Shown here piece by piece: positions 37,201-46,149 of a stretch of 64,000 nt of DNA. How positions within the stretch are numbered: the stretch's first letter is position 1; each line of letters starts with the position of its first letter. The DNA comes from an uncultured Prevotellaceae bacterium (GTDB taxonomy: Bacteria; Bacteroidota; Bacteroidia; Bacteroidales; Bacteroidaceae). The position numbers and the translations under genes were made by a program. A model generated the notes under the pieces. It was given only the letters and a program-made list of their open reading frames with translations. It was not told the DNA's origin and searched no databases. Location of the stretch: assembly GCA_937915745.1 (NCBI GenBank), contig CALGGJ010000040.1:5852-69851 (forward strand), given 5' to 3'.

Positions 37201-37913
37201 CACATCTGCTTGCCAACAACGACTTTGCTGATGGTAGCATTGACGGATGGACGCTGACAACCAATAGCTCGTCGGGCTACACAGGTGCCTGTAACTATGG
37301 TTTGTTTGAGGTATGGAACCATTCGTTTACTCTGCAGCAAGTGCTTTATGGAATGCCATCGGGTACCTACCGTCTGGACACACAGGCATTTTACCGCAAC
37401 GGGACAAAGGCCAACAGTGGTAATACTGATGTCAATTCCGTGCTGTTCGTCAATTCGCAAACTGCCGCGATTGCACCCATATCGGCTGGCGCAAACAGTT
37501 TGAGCGGGGCTGGCGACTGGTATAGTTATGAATCAAACCGAAATGTTCCAAACGACATGCATGCAGCTGCCACAGCTTTCAATACCATGCGCCGCTATCG
37601 GCCAACAACAACGGTAAACACCGTGACCGCGGAATTCGACAATACGGTGTTATCCAGAATGACCCTCGGTATGCGCAAGACGAGGGTGGTGAACGACGAC
37701 TGGACTATCATGAACTACTTCAAACTATACTATCTGGGTCATGCAGAGGCCGACGGCATTGGCAGCATCGACGCAGGTGTTGCAGCAGATGGTGTTGAGA
37801 ATGGGCATACAATTGTTTACGACCTCATGGGACGTTTATTGCATCTGGCCGTGGGTGAGTCTTTGGCCCCGGGTATATATATTGTAGGTGGTAGGAAGAT
37901 GGTGGTGAAGTAG
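34281..37913 (+). CDS. large multidomain clan GH-A-like glycosidase
   Basis: The 1210-residue secreted protein has a signal peptide (1-20). Residues 30-375 form a barrel with AISPFNEPDYG (likely acid/base Glu162) and a candidate nucleophile region near ADDELHNIND (Glu249), resembling GH30-like enzymes. A ricin-type beta-trefoil follows (about 385-535, QxW-like repeats QSWIIEP and RQLWRLVP), then Fn3 (about 545-625), a LamG/concanavalin-like domain (about 635-790, GHWPLTENLDDITGN), a helical FIVAR-like segment (about 825-890), a sandwich domain, and the T9SS-style tail ending GIYIVGGRKMVVK. The substrate is unknown and the family assignment is tentative. Confidence 0.75.
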   Translation: MKTIVTYLLISTLTVVPTKAQTTASSTMTATPWAPIVDFDLAGEGEEQVVRWGIDTAWRWSWWPLRATNHMSECVSLGRVTIDPRIDADYTTLSDGQRAGLDEQLEWLAKSGVKELYLLSGNTAGKAWTIAYRSPFVADIANAVTYLQSKGYTVTAISPFNEPDYGANNAPAAAEMANVARLMHQNSTLANIDIAGPSTLNPDYGLSWWNTMKDAVQIGNTHQLAGSFDSFAAFYAAVKAAGKPSADDELHNINDALIGMNYGMRDGIWWSDFGGYTRAELGRASLDGERIGYKENRSAWTSAAVFRRHSGQMAEAFLGSSERQAGESSYTFVSQDRLAYFDGNGPYYEYNQPTKGGTGYQTGQTNSEGVVEITWGEDIPMTPLNGTFKIVNKATGRLLSASTLSGGATVSQQTEATSRNQSWIIEPIDYTAHADFSYVTIRNAKATTYYLDAEKWGASNGAKVIVYGGSGNECERWHLRYMGDGYYVITNHDSGLSLEGSSNNTAGVTSSVVQWARTGTDRQLWRLVPADAKVETDPPAAPAGLSATPKTGSITLQWQENADTDLLGYMVCRYNERAGIWEIIGRCIKDTTFIDNICAKNKTYRYRIRAIDKAWNRSEPSAEVTAQTIVQPSLIGHWPLTENLDDITGNCLHAVGQANTFAATDTHSGINLDGGNTGYVSLPYHVADMEQLTFSAWVKPTASTAWQRIFDFGRSTDNYLFLTPSNGSRLRFEICKDGTKQGLNATRRLTAGAWTHVTLTISSTAVSIYLDGQLNATSTDISLRPTDIGPTLSYIGRSMFDADPLFKGTIGDVRIYNYALDAEQIKSLYYADQIDAARLLASKPMYSDSHSALLQAIDDVENIVQSNDDDQIKSALAALSTAMTKAKTSVTAYMPLGEALQWSGLMADKYPQQSAEAQAQYSEQYSAEMQKYSDGTFTNVQVGSEVVVVKTFTNQYLMADAALTATEQMPVEVSHLLANNDFADGSIDGWTLTTNSSSGYTGACNYGLFEVWNHSFTLQQVLYGMPSGTYRLDTQAFYRNGTKANSGNTDVNSVLFVNSQTAAIAPISAGANSLSGAGDWYSYESNRNVPNDMHAAATAFNTMRRYRPTTTVNTVTAEFDNTVLSRMTLGMRKTRVVNDDWTIMNYFKLYYLGHAEADGIGSIDAGVAADGVENGHTIVYDLMGRLLHLAVGESLAPGIYIVGGRKMVVK

Positions 37914-37924
37914 CCATTATCCCA

Positions 37925-37945
37925 GAACGCTAATGACCGATTTGT
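37925..37945 (+). repeat. dispersed motif CGCTAATGACCGATTT, copy 2
   Basis: AACGCTAATGACCGATTTG lies just after the stop of the glycosidase gene. Related copies are at 3754-3775 (GTTAATGACCGATTTGGG) and, inverted, at 53613-53636. Confidence 0.55.
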
Positions 37946-38002
37946 GTTGAATACGGCTCTTATGGCCGTAAATCCGCTGAGCCCGAATTGTGGTAAACCG
38001 AC

Positions 38003-38034
38003 AAGAGGATGTGCCTATTTTGACACACCCTCTT
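38003..38034. terminator. hairpin between converging glycosidase and groEL genes
   Basis: AAGAGG-A-TGTG (38003-38013) pairs with CACA-C-CCTCTT (38024-38034), giving a stem of 10 pairs with one mismatch. It lies between two genes that converge. The following T-richness is weak, so strength is uncertain. Confidence 0.5.
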
Positions 38035-38063
38035 GCTGCTTGTTGTATGTATGGTAGTTCGGC

Positions 38064-39692
38064 TTACATCATGCCGCCCATTCCGCCTCCGCCCACAGGC
38101 ATTTCAGGCTTGTCTTCCTTCTTGTCGCAGACCACACATTCGGTAGTGAGCAACATGCCGGCGATGCTTGCAGCGTTTTCGAGGGCAACACGTGTCACCT
38201 TGGCAGGGTCGAGTATTCCACTCTCGCGCAGGTTTTCATATACATCTTTGCGTGCGTTATAGCCGAAGTCGCCTTTTCCGTTGCGCACCTTCTCAACAAC
38301 AACGCTGCCTTCCAGTCCTGCATTTTCCACAATCTGGCGCAAAGGTTCTTCGATGGCCCGACGTATAATCTGAATACCAGTCTGCTCGTCGGCATTTTCG
38401 CCTTTGAGGTCGTCGAGTGCATCGATGGCACGTATGAGTGCCACCCCGCCACCGACAACGGTACCTTCTTCGATGGCTGCGCGTGTGGCACAGAGTGCAT
38501 CGTCAACTCTGTCTTTTTTCTCTTTCATCTCAACTTCGCTGGCAGCACCTACATAGAGTACTGCTACGCCTCCGCTGAGTTTGGCAAGTCGTTCCTGCAG
38601 CTTTTCTTTGTCGTAGTCGCTGGTAGTGGCTTTGATTTCTGCCTTAATTTGGTTGACACGGTCTTGGATGAGTTGCTTGTCGCCTTTACCACCGACGATG
38701 GTTGTGTTGTCTTTAGAGATGGTGACTTTTTCTGCACTACCCAGCATGTCGATTGTGGCCTGTTCGAGTTTGAGGCCTTTTTCTTCGCTGATGACCACAC
38801 CCCCTGTAAGTATTGCAATGTCTTCGAGCATGGCTTTGCGACGGTCGCCGAATCCAGGTGCTTTCACGGCACAAATCTTGAGTTGGCTGCGCAGACGGTT
38901 TACGACGAGTGTCGTGAGTGCCTCGCTGTCGATATCCTCGGCAATGACGAGTAGTGGACGTCCGGTCTGAACGGCCGGTTCGAGTATTGGCAGGAATTCT
39001 TTGAGGTTGGATATTTTCTTGTCGTAGATGAGTATGAGCGGGCTGTCCATCTGGCATTCCATCTTCTCGGTGTCGGTAACGAAGTATGGTGAGAGATAGC
39101 CGCGGTCGAATTGCATACCCTCAACCACTCCTATTGTGGTGTCGCGGCTCTTTGCTTCTTCTATGGTTATTACACCGTCTTTTGATACTTTCTTCATTGC
39201 GTCGGCAATGAGTTTTCCGATTTCGCTGTCGTTGTTTGCACTTACGGTAGCCACTTGCTCTATCTTTTCGTAGTTATCGCCTACTTGTTCGCTCTGTGAT
39301 TTCACATGTTCAACTACTTTGGCCACGGCCTTGTCGATACCGCGTTTGAGGTCCATTGGGTTTGCACCGGCAGCCACGTTTTTCAGTCCGGCAGTGCAGA
39401 TGGCCTGTGCCAGTACTGTGGCGGTGGTGGTTCCGTCGCCTGCGTCGTCGCCTGTTTTCGATGCGACACTCTTCACCAGTTGTGCACCGGTGTTCTGGAA
39501 TGCATCGTCAAGTTCTATCTCTTTTGCTACGGTCACACCGTCCTTTGTAATCTGTGGTGCACCAAACTTCTTTTCGAGAATCACGTTACGGCCTTTCGGA
39601 CCCAGTGTTACTTTCACTGCATTTGCTAATGCGTCAACGCCCATCTTCACTTGTTCGCGGGCTTCTATGTTGAATTTCAATTCTTTTGACAT
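38064..39692 (-). CDS. groL: chaperonin GroEL
   Basis: This is the 60-kDa chaperonin, 542 residues, the normal length. It forms the double-ring folding chamber with GroES and ATP. Signature segments: [16 protein letters not shown] (30-45), [15 protein letters not shown] (about 85-99), [18 protein letters not shown] (near 403), and the C-terminal GGGMGGMM tail. groES lies 48 bp upstream on the same strand, the standard groESL operon. A hairpin at 38003 probably ends the transcript. Confidence 0.98.
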   Translation of the reverse strand: MSKELKFNIEAREQVKMGVDALANAVKVTLGPKGRNVILEKKFGAPQITKDGVTVAKEIELDDAFQNTGAQLVKSVASKTGDDAGDGTTTATVLAQAICTAGLKNVAAGANPMDLKRGIDKAVAKVVEHVKSQSEQVGDNYEKIEQVATVSANNDSEIGKLIADAMKKVSKDGVITIEEAKSRDTTIGVVEGMQFDRGYLSPYFVTDTEKMECQMDSPLILIYDKKISNLKEFLPILEPAVQTGRPLLVIAEDIDSEALTTLVVNRLRSQLKICAVKAPGFGDRRKAMLEDIAILTGGVVISEEKGLKLEQATIDMLGSAEKVTISKDNTTIVGGKGDKQLIQDRVNQIKAEIKATTSDYDKEKLQERLAKLSGGVAVLYVGAASEVEMKEKKDRVDDALCATRAAIEEGTVVGGGVALIRAIDALDDLKGENADEQTGIQIIRRAIEEPLRQIVENAGLEGSVVVEKVRNGKGDFGYNARKDVYENLRESGILDPAKVTRVALENAASIAGMLLTTECVVCDKKEDKPEMPVGGGGMGGMM

Positions 39693-39740
39693 ATCTTTAT
39701 TGTTTTAATGATTTGTGATTAATAAATGGTTAGCCGGTCT

Positions 39741-40013
39741 TTATCCCAGTATTGCCAGCACGTCGCTTTGGCGCATGATGAGGTATTTCTCTCCTTCGTA
39801 TTCGAGTTCGGTACCTGCATACTTGCCATAGAGTACTTTGTCGCCTACTTTCAGCACCATTTCCTCGTCTTTGCTGCCTGTGCCGGCTGCCACTACTTCG
39901 CCTTGGAGCGGTTTTTCTTTTGCTGTGTCGGGGATGATGATTCCGCCAACTGTCTTTGTCTCTGCAGGAGCAGGGAGAATTACAACCCTGTCTGCTAATG
40001 GTTTAATGTTCAT
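39741..40013 (-). CDS. groES: co-chaperonin GroES
   Basis: The 90-residue heptameric lid of GroEL. It starts [12 protein letters not shown], has the mobile loop [18 protein letters not shown] (18-35) that binds GroEL, and ends with the conserved [13 protein letters not shown]. It is the first gene of the groESL operon. No CIRCE-type inverted repeat was seen upstream on the minus strand. Confidence 0.97.
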   Translation of the reverse strand: MNIKPLADRVVILPAPAETKTVGGIIIPDTAKEKPLQGEVVAAGTGSKDEEMVLKVGDKVLYGKYAGTELEYEGEKYLIMRQSDVLAILG

Positions 40014-40364
40014 AATGTTGATGTTTTATTAGTTATATGTTTTGTTATTTTACGTTCTGTGTTGTATATGGCAAATTGCGTGCCAAGCTCCGTGTGTATG
40101 ACAGACACGGTATGTCGGTATGTCAGTTTGTCATATATGGCACCGTTGCATGACACACTTGCAGTCGGGGGGGGTGTGTCCTCCCTGCGGCTTTCGCTCT
40201 TTGGTATCTCGCAATTAGCAAATGGGGGGAAATGGCATGATGGCTTTTGGCTAATTATGCTGTTTTTCTGTTTTCGGCTCTTTGCATTCGTGTAATTGTG
40301 CTATCTTTGTAATCCAAAACGGCGGGGATACATCCGGTTGTATTTCTCAGACGCTTGTAAAACT
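40014..40364. other. divergent spacer between groES and prmC
   Basis: The spacer is 350 bp without a supported gene. It has a poly-G tract near 40168-40175 (GGGGGGGG), T-rich runs at 40250-40275, and the prmC promoter at 40281-40309. In-frame ATGs at 40059 and 40296 give only short or extended frames that are not protein-like. Confidence 0.5.
40281..40309 (+). promoter_or_regulatory. promoter of the prmC-recX-comF cluster
   Basis: TTTG at 40281-40284 and TATCTTTG at 40302-40309 are 17 bp apart, slightly shorter than the usual 19-21 bp. The -7 box is a perfect consensus. The prmC start codon is 55 bp downstream. Confidence 0.6.
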
Positions 40365-41207
40365 ATGGGCAGACTTTTTAACGATATACGCAGTGCGCTC
40401 ACATCGGCAGGAATAGAGTGTGGCGAGGCACGGTCGATAGGTCTTATGTTGCTTGAGTGGGCTGTGGGTTTGTCGGCATCCGATGTACTTGCAGGCGGCG
40501 ACGATGAATTGCCTGCCTGCGCCCGCCGCCGCCTTTGTCCGCTTGTGAAGCGCCTGGCTATGGGCGAGCCCATACAGTATGTTACTGGCACTACGCAGTT
40601 TTGCGGACTCAACATAGGTGTAAAACCTGGTGTGCTCATTCCGCGCCCCGAGACTGAGGAACTGGTTGAGGCAGTGACGGGGCGTGTGGGTATCAATATC
40701 CTCGACATAGGCACGGGCAGCGGATGTATAGCCTTGGCACTGAAACACATCTGTCCCATGGCCACCGTCACTGCATTCGACATCTCGGCCGAGGCACTGA
40801 GCATAGCTTCCGATAATGCGCGTCGTCTGGGTCTGGATGTTCGTTTCGAGCAATGCGACATCCTGGCCAAGCAGCCCGACGGGCGTCTGTGGGACACTAT
40901 TGTGTCTAACCCACCATACGTATGCGACGAGGAGCGGTGTGAGATGCTGCCTACGGTTTCCGACTACGAGCCACACATAGCTCTGTTTGTACCCGACTCC
41001 GACCCTCTTTTGTTTTACACCGCCATCACACGGTTTGCCACACGTTCGCTCACTCCGGGAGGCTTGCTGGCGTTCGAAGCCAACCGCCGTTTTGCTTTCG
41101 AGGTCGAACAGTTGCTAAGGCGGTCGGGCTTCGACCACACTGAGGTGCGGCAGGATATATTTGGAAACAATCGTTTTGTGATGGGAACCTATGGACTTAC
41201 AACCTGA
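40365..41207 (+). CDS. prmC: peptide chain release factor N5-glutamine methyltransferase
   Basis: It methylates the GGQ glutamine of release factors RF1 and RF2. The start at 40365 (MGRLFNDIRSAL) comes after the promoter and gives 280 residues, the normal length. An ATG at 40296 lies upstream of or inside the -7 box. It has GVLIPRPETEELVEAV, DIGTGSGCIALAL (SAM binding, about 117-129) and VSNPPYV (catalytic NPPY, near 180). Its 3' end overlaps the next gene, recX, by 17 bp, indicating cotranscription. Confidence 0.95.
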   Translation: MGRLFNDIRSALTSAGIECGEARSIGLMLLEWAVGLSASDVLAGGDDELPACARRRLCPLVKRLAMGEPIQYVTGTTQFCGLNIGVKPGVLIPRPETEELVEAVTGRVGINILDIGTGSGCIALALKHICPMATVTAFDISAEALSIASDNARRLGLDVRFEQCDILAKQPDGRLWDTIVSNPPYVCDEERCEMLPTVSDYEPHIALFVPDSDPLLFYTAITRFATRSLTPGGLLAFEANRRFAFEVEQLLRRSGFDHTEVRQDIFGNNRFVMGTYGLTT

Positions 41208-41706
41208 ATCAGCCCGAACTATGGAACAACGAAAACCTATGAGCGAGTCCGCTGCCTTGAGCCGCCTTACCGGCAGGTGTGCCCTCGCAGAGTATTGTGT
41301 GGCCGACGTGCGCCGCATGATGTCGCGCTGGCAGTTGCCCGAGGGCGCCGAGGGTCGCATCATCAGTAGGCTGCTTGGCGAGCGGTATATCGACGAAGAG
41401 CGATATGCACGTGCATTCGTGCGCGACAAGTTCAGATACAACCACTGGGGCCTTGTGCGCATAGAGCAGGAATTGCGGCACCGAGGCATCGACCACGACA
41501 TCATTGCCTCTGCCCTTACCGAGATCGACACCGACACGAGTATAGATGCCTTACGGCATATTCTGCAGACCAAGCGGCGACAGGTGACAGGCCGAAGCGA
41601 GAGCGATATACGTGCCAAACTCATACGCTTTGCCCTGTCGCGTGGTTTTTCCTACAGCCAGATAAATGCCGTGATGGGCGAAGACTGCGACACCGACAAC
41701 ACATGA
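41191..41706 (+). CDS. recX: regulatory protein RecX
   Basis: It modulates RecA filaments. The 171-residue protein has the three-helix RecX repeats: ALAEYCVADVRRMMSRWQLP, IISRLLGERYIDEERYARAFVRDKFRYNHWGLVRIEQELRHRGI, and LIRFALSRGFSYSQINAVM. The start could also be Met11 or Met17. As drawn it overlaps prmC by 17 bp and its stop overlaps the comF-like start by 4 bp, a translationally coupled arrangement. Confidence 0.92.
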   Translation: MDLQPESARTMEQRKPMSESAALSRLTGRCALAEYCVADVRRMMSRWQLPEGAEGRIISRLLGERYIDEERYARAFVRDKFRYNHWGLVRIEQELRHRGIDHDIIASALTEIDTDTSIDALRHILQTKRRQVTGRSESDIRAKLIRFALSRGFSYSQINAVMGEDCDTDNT

Positions 41707-42404
41707 CACGCATCATTGCCGATATATGGGATTTCTGCTTTCCGCGCTACTGCCTGCTGTGCTCAGAAAGGCTCAGCATCCACGAGCATGCCCTGTGTGT
41801 AGGTTGTCTTGGCCGGCTGCCACGCACCAGTGCACACAACGTGGCACAAAACCGGATAGAGCAGATGTTCTGGGGTGTGCTGCCCATTGAGCGCGCCACA
41901 TCGTTGCTCTATTACTCGGCAGCCGAGACACGCAAAATCATTCACTACACAAAATACCATAGCCGTCCGACGGTGGGCGAATACATAGCATACACCCTGA
42001 CAAAGGAGATTGTGGCATCTGGCTTTTTCGATGGCATAGACATGATAATACCTATGCCGATACACTGGCACCGCCGGCTTTCGCGTGGCTACAACCAAAG
42101 CGAATATATAGCACGTGGCATCAGCCGAGCCACCGGCCTGCCCATCCAGACGCGGGCTGTGAGCCGTACCGTCGATACCGAAAGCCAGACACGGCTCAGT
42201 GCCATCGGGCGTCGCGACAACATGACGAAGGCATTCAGCCTCACACACCCCGAGTTGGTTGAAGGCCGACACCTGCTCATTGTTGACGACGTGATAACAA
42301 CAGGTGCAACCATCAGGGAACTGGGTCTCGAACTGGCTAAGGCGCATGGTGTAAAGCTGTCGGTATTGAGTATGGCTCTGTCCGACTCTAACATCATCAT
42401 CTGA
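41703..42404 (+). CDS. ComF-family phosphoribosyltransferase-like protein
   Basis: The 233-residue protein has an N-terminal Zn-ribbon-like region (CFPRYCLLCSERL and CVGC) and a C-terminal phosphoribosyltransferase fold with the PRPP motif LLIVDDVITTGATI (near 192-205) and PMPIHWHRRLSRGYNQSEYIARGI. In Bacillus and Haemophilus, ComF-type proteins aid DNA uptake. In Bacteroidetes the role is unproved. It overlaps recX by 4 bp. The stop codon lies within the first unit of a family B repeat. Confidence 0.92.
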   Translation: MTRIIADIWDFCFPRYCLLCSERLSIHEHALCVGCLGRLPRTSAHNVAQNRIEQMFWGVLPIERATSLLYYSAAETRKIIHYTKYHSRPTVGEYIAYTLTKEIVASGFFDGIDMIIPMPIHWHRRLSRGYNQSEYIARGISRATGLPIQTRAVSRTVDTESQTRLSAIGRRDNMTKAFSLTHPELVEGRHLLIVDDVITTGATIRELGLELAKAHGVKLSVLSMALSDSNIII

Positions 42405-42508
42405 GACTGCGCACTCACGAGGCCGAGACTGCGCACTCATGAGGCCGAGACTGCGCACTCATGAGGCCGAGACTGCGCACTCGCAGGGCTGTGACTGCGC
42501 ACTCGCAT
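42403..42508. repeat. 22-bp tandem repeat, family B, about five copies
   Basis: Units start at 42403, 42425, 42447, 42469 and 42491. Here the core reads GACTGCGCACTC, the reverse complement of the core at 21229 and 31448, although the downstream gene has the same orientation. The array starts inside the comF-like stop codon and supplies a spurious ATG at 42507. Confidence 0.92.
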
Positions 42509-42524
42509 GAACATACATCACACA

Positions 42525-43526
42525 ATGAAGATAGACAACATAGATTTGGGTCGTGAGCCGGTGCTGCTGGCTCCGATGGAAGACGTGACCGACCAAGCCT
42601 TCCGGCTGCTGTGTAAGGAGTTTGGCGCATCGATGGTCTATTCAGAGTTTGTAAGTGCCGACGCACTGATTCGCAGCGTCGGTCGCTCGTTGCAAAAGAT
42701 AAGCGTATGCAACGACGAGCGGCCTGTGGCCGTACAGCTATACGGACGCGACGTCGAATCGATGGTGGAGGCAGCACGCATAATAGAGTCGGAAACACAC
42801 CCTGATGTAATCGATATCAACTTCGGTTGTCCGGTGAAAAAGGTGGCAGGCAAGGGTGCCGGTGCCGGCATGTTGCGCAATCCCGAACTCATGCTCAACA
42901 TCACGCGTGCCATCGTCCAGGCAGTAAGCCTGCCGGTGACGGTGAAGACCCGGCTGGGATGGGATGACGAACATAAAATAATAGTCAGCCTGGCCGAGCA
43001 GTTGCAAGACTGCGGCATACAGGCTCTCACTATACATGGGCGCACACGCAGCCAGATATATACCGGCGAAGCCGACTGGACTCTCATAGGCCAGGTGAAA
43101 GCCAACCCGCGCATGACGATACCAATTATAGGAAATGGTGACATCACAAGTCCCGAGCGTGCACGCGAGTGTTTCGACCGTTACGGGGTCGATGCCGTGA
43201 TGGTGGGACGTGCCACATTCGGACGACCATGGATTTTCAAGGAGATACGCCACTATCTCGACACAGGACAACACATAGACACACTGTCGCCAGAATGGAA
43301 ACTCGAGGTACTGCGACGGCAGGTGGCACGCAGTGTGGAATTGAGTCCCAAAGGCGAACTCAGCGGCATAATGCATGTAAGACGACACCTGGCGGCATCG
43401 CCATTGTTCAAGGGAATACCCGACTTCCGTCAGTTACGAATAAAGATGTTGAGAGCCGAGAGCCTCGACGAGTTGAATGAGATACTCGACACTATAAAAC
43501 CAATCATCACCGCTGCCCCGCAGTAG
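42525..43526 (+). CDS. dusB: tRNA-dihydrouridine synthase (DusB type)
   Basis: This FMN enzyme reduces uridines in the tRNA D-loop with NADPH. It has VLLAPMEDVTDQAFRLL (FMN barrel start), INFGCPVKKVAGKGAGAGML (catalytic Cys near 98), VKTRLGWDDEH, and PIIGNGDITS and VMVGRATFGRPWIF (FMN phosphate site). The start at 42525 gives MKIDNIDLGREPVLLAPM. An ATG at 42507 is inside the repeat array and is rejected. The length of 333 residues is normal. It converges on the helicase gene with only 29 bp between. Confidence 0.94.
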   Translation: MKIDNIDLGREPVLLAPMEDVTDQAFRLLCKEFGASMVYSEFVSADALIRSVGRSLQKISVCNDERPVAVQLYGRDVESMVEAARIIESETHPDVIDINFGCPVKKVAGKGAGAGMLRNPELMLNITRAIVQAVSLPVTVKTRLGWDDEHKIIVSLAEQLQDCGIQALTIHGRTRSQIYTGEADWTLIGQVKANPRMTIPIIGNGDITSPERARECFDRYGVDAVMVGRATFGRPWIFKEIRHYLDTGQHIDTLSPEWKLEVLRRQVARSVELSPKGELSGIMHVRRHLAASPLFKGIPDFRQLRIKMLRAESLDELNEILDTIKPIITAAPQ

Positions 43527-43555
43527 GACACCCCTGGCGTTGCCGGCTATAACAG

Positions 43556-45868
43556 TCAGCGACCCACCGCAGCCAGGGTAAACCGTATTTCGGCATACGT
43601 ATAGTCGGGCGGCAGCTTGGCCTTGAGGTCAGACAAAGTATAAGCCCCGGCAAACAGGTTCACGGAGTCGATGATGCGCTGCTGACGCTCTTTTGAAACC
43701 AATGTGTTGACGTCGAGCTCGCCTTCAGCAACAAACGATGCCAGATGTTTTTCGATTGTTGGCCGCGAGAGTTGGCGTTCGGCCGCAATATCGGCAATGC
43801 TGAGACCCCGGCGGTAGAGGTCGAACGTACGGTGGCGAGTGTCGGTGCGTACCGGCTTCGAGTTCTCAATGTCGCCTGATTCCACGCTGCGACCACCACG
43901 CTTCGGATCAGGCTTGCGTTTCGAAGGCTTCGGCAAGTCAACATTGGAAAGGGCGGCACGAGCCTTAGCATCGAGATATGACTTGACGGTAAATGCATAG
44001 GAGTCGCTCTTGAGCAATGTGGCAAACACCTGCATCTTCAGCTTCAGCTTCAGCATCATCCCTTCGAGAGCGTTGTTGTATTGACGGCTCACCTGCCGGT
44101 TGTCTATGCGGATGGCAAGGTGGTCGGGCAACGGCGCAAATATATCCGCCAACTTGTCGTAGAAATAACTGAACGAAGCACTCAGACGCCGTTGTAACTC
44201 GGCGTTGTGTAATGGATTGACTACTGCCGCACTCGTGGCGTGATATTGGCGCACAAACCGCTGTGCCACGTCTTTCACGTCGGTATCGAGCCGGAGCTGA
44301 GCCGACTTTATCAGGACAAGCAAGTCGGGGTGAGTGGCAGAGAGATGCTCGTCGGTCACACGTTTGAGATACCCGAATGCATGGACCAAAGGGTCGAAAT
44401 CCATAAGTTCGTCGAGCAGTGTGTAAAAATAGTCATGTTTCAGTTGCGGCAAAAGCTGCGCTTTGATTTCACCCTGGCGTATTCGCTCGTCAATATATTG
44501 TGTCACAGTCGTGTCGGTCATGATGCTGCCGAGGTTGAGCGGCTGGGTGAGTACGATACCTTCGAGGGTGCGACACCGCGACAGGGCCACATACGCCTGT
44601 CCGTGGGCAAACGACGCATTGATGTCGAGTACCGCATGGTCGAACGTAAGGCCCTGACTCTTGTGCACAGTGATGGCCCAGGCTAACCGAAGCGGGTACT
44701 GGCGGAACGTACCATCCACCTCCTCGACAATCTGCCTGGTGTCCGGGTCGATAGTATATTTCATGTTTTCCCACACCACCTGAGGCAACATCACAGTCGT
44801 ATCGTCTTCCTTGCAAAAGACACGTATGACATCGGTGCCGCTATCTCCATCGCGTTCCAAGTCTTCAACCACACCTATCTTACCATTATAATAGGCACCG
44901 GCACCACTCGGGTCGTTCTTGATAAACATCACCTGAGCACCACGCTTTATCACCAATTCGAAATCGGCCGGATAGCTCGTCTCGGGGAAATTACCTTTCA
45001 CCTGTGCAGTAAACCGCAGTTCGTTGTCGGGCAATGCACGCAGCATCGACTCGTTGTAGCTGGCAGCCATGCGGTTGTGGGTGGTAAGGCGAATCCAGTC
45101 TTCATCACGTGGTGGTGTGAAATGCCTGATATATCGGCTGTTGAGTAGGCCAAGTGCATCTGCACTGGGGTGTCCGCCACGAATCTGTGCAAGCAGATTG
45201 ATGAATCGGAAGTCTTGCTGGCGGTATATACGACGCAGCTCGATCGTGACATAATCGACCTGCTGCAAAGCCTTCGAATCGTAGAAAAACGGAGATCCGT
45301 AATAAGGTTGCAGCAATGGCCACTCGCTCTCAGCAGCCACGGGAGCCAACTGCAGGAGGTCGCCTATGAGCAAGAGCTGAACACCGCCGAAAGGACGATA
45401 CCGGTCCCGATACTTACGCAGGACCTGGTCGATGGCATCGAGCAGGTCACAGCGCACCATCGACACCTCGTCGATGACCAGGAGGTCGAGGGTCTGAATC
45501 AGACGCTTCTTCTCCTCACTCATGCGATAATGGCCCTGACCCTCACGCAGGGGAGTACCAGGCACCATCGGACCAAACGGCAACTGGAAAAACGAATGGA
45601 TGGTCTGCCCACCGGCATTGATGGCTGCCACACCCGTCGGAGCCAACACCACCATACGTTTGGGAGTCAGCTCGCGCAGTTTGCGTAAGAACGTAGTCTT
45701 GCCCGTACCTGCCTTGCCTGTCAGAAAGACCGAGATGCCGGTCTGGGCTACGTATTGCCAGGCAAGATTCATCTCGACATTGTGCACCCGATTTGACGCA
45801 ACACCACTATCCTCACTCACCTTCATGACAAAGATATCATCGGTCGTCTGTTCTGTATAATCCATCAT
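43556..45868 (-). CDS. Pif1/RecD-like helicase with C-terminal helix-turn-helix
   Basis: The 770-residue ATPase starts at MMDYTEQTTDD. Upstream codons belong to the promoter region. Walker A GKAGTGKTTFLRKL (near 52-65), TGVAAINAGGQTIHSFF, Walker B LLVIDEVSMV and GDLLQLAPV define the superfamily 1B Pif1-like core. The C-terminal helicase half has LAWAITVHKSQGLTFDHAVLDI and AYVALSRCR. The last 110 residues hold a helix-turn-helix (LYRRGLSIADIAAERQLSRPTIEKHLASFVAEGEL). It is probably a genome-maintenance helicase that unwinds 5'-3' DNA. This fusion is common in Bacteroidales. Confidence 0.92.
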   Translation of the reverse strand: MMDYTEQTTDDIFVMKVSEDSGVASNRVHNVEMNLAWQYVAQTGISVFLTGKAGTGKTTFLRKLRELTPKRMVVLAPTGVAAINAGGQTIHSFFQLPFGPMVPGTPLREGQGHYRMSEEKKRLIQTLDLLVIDEVSMVRCDLLDAIDQVLRKYRDRYRPFGGVQLLLIGDLLQLAPVAAESEWPLLQPYYGSPFFYDSKALQQVDYVTIELRRIYRQQDFRFINLLAQIRGGHPSADALGLLNSRYIRHFTPPRDEDWIRLTTHNRMAASYNESMLRALPDNELRFTAQVKGNFPETSYPADFELVIKRGAQVMFIKNDPSGAGAYYNGKIGVVEDLERDGDSGTDVIRVFCKEDDTTVMLPQVVWENMKYTIDPDTRQIVEEVDGTFRQYPLRLAWAITVHKSQGLTFDHAVLDINASFAHGQAYVALSRCRTLEGIVLTQPLNLGSIMTDTTVTQYIDERIRQGEIKAQLLPQLKHDYFYTLLDELMDFDPLVHAFGYLKRVTDEHLSATHPDLLVLIKSAQLRLDTDVKDVAQRFVRQYHATSAAVVNPLHNAELQRRLSASFSYFYDKLADIFAPLPDHLAIRIDNRQVSRQYNNALEGMMLKLKLKMQVFATLLKSDSYAFTVKSYLDAKARAALSNVDLPKPSKRKPDPKRGGRSVESGDIENSKPVRTDTRHRTFDLYRRGLSIADIAAERQLSRPTIEKHLASFVAEGELDVNTLVSKERQQRIIDSVNLFAGAYTLSDLKAKLPPDYTYAEIRFTLAAVGR

Positions 45869-45889
45869 AATCCTTTCCGTTTCTATGTG

Positions 45890-45897
45890 CAAAGGTA
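45890..45897 (-). promoter_or_regulatory. -7 box of the helicase gene
   Basis: The minus strand reads TACCTTTG, a consensus -7 box, 21 bp before the chosen ATG at 45868. A CTTT at the -33 position is a weak match. Confidence 0.6.
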
Positions 45898-46137
45898 GTG
45901 GTTTAGAGTGGAACGTAAAAGCAGAAAACCAAAAACTTGACGTGCATATCCGATAATGTGTAACAAACCACATGAGTTTGACTTACATGGAAGACTTTAC
46001 ACCACAACCGACGGGCGAAACAAAGGCGAGGATGAAGAATACTGAATGCAGGTGACAATTGGCAACACGTAAATCGCAAATAGGGTGCAGCTACACAGAT
46101 TTCTCGCTTTTCATTTCCTGCATTCCACCTAATTACT

Positions 46138-46145
46138 TATCTTTG
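46138..46145 (+). promoter_or_regulatory. -7 box 4 nt before the SGNH hydrolase start
   Basis: TATCTTTG, then CATC, then ATG. The transcription start expected from this box would fall at the start codon, implying a leaderless message. Confidence 0.65.
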
Positions 46146-46149
46146 CATC

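Noticed and set aside
43556..45973. Helicase start at 45973
   Set aside because: The added codons cross the -7 promoter box and do not look like protein; the start at 45868 is preferred.
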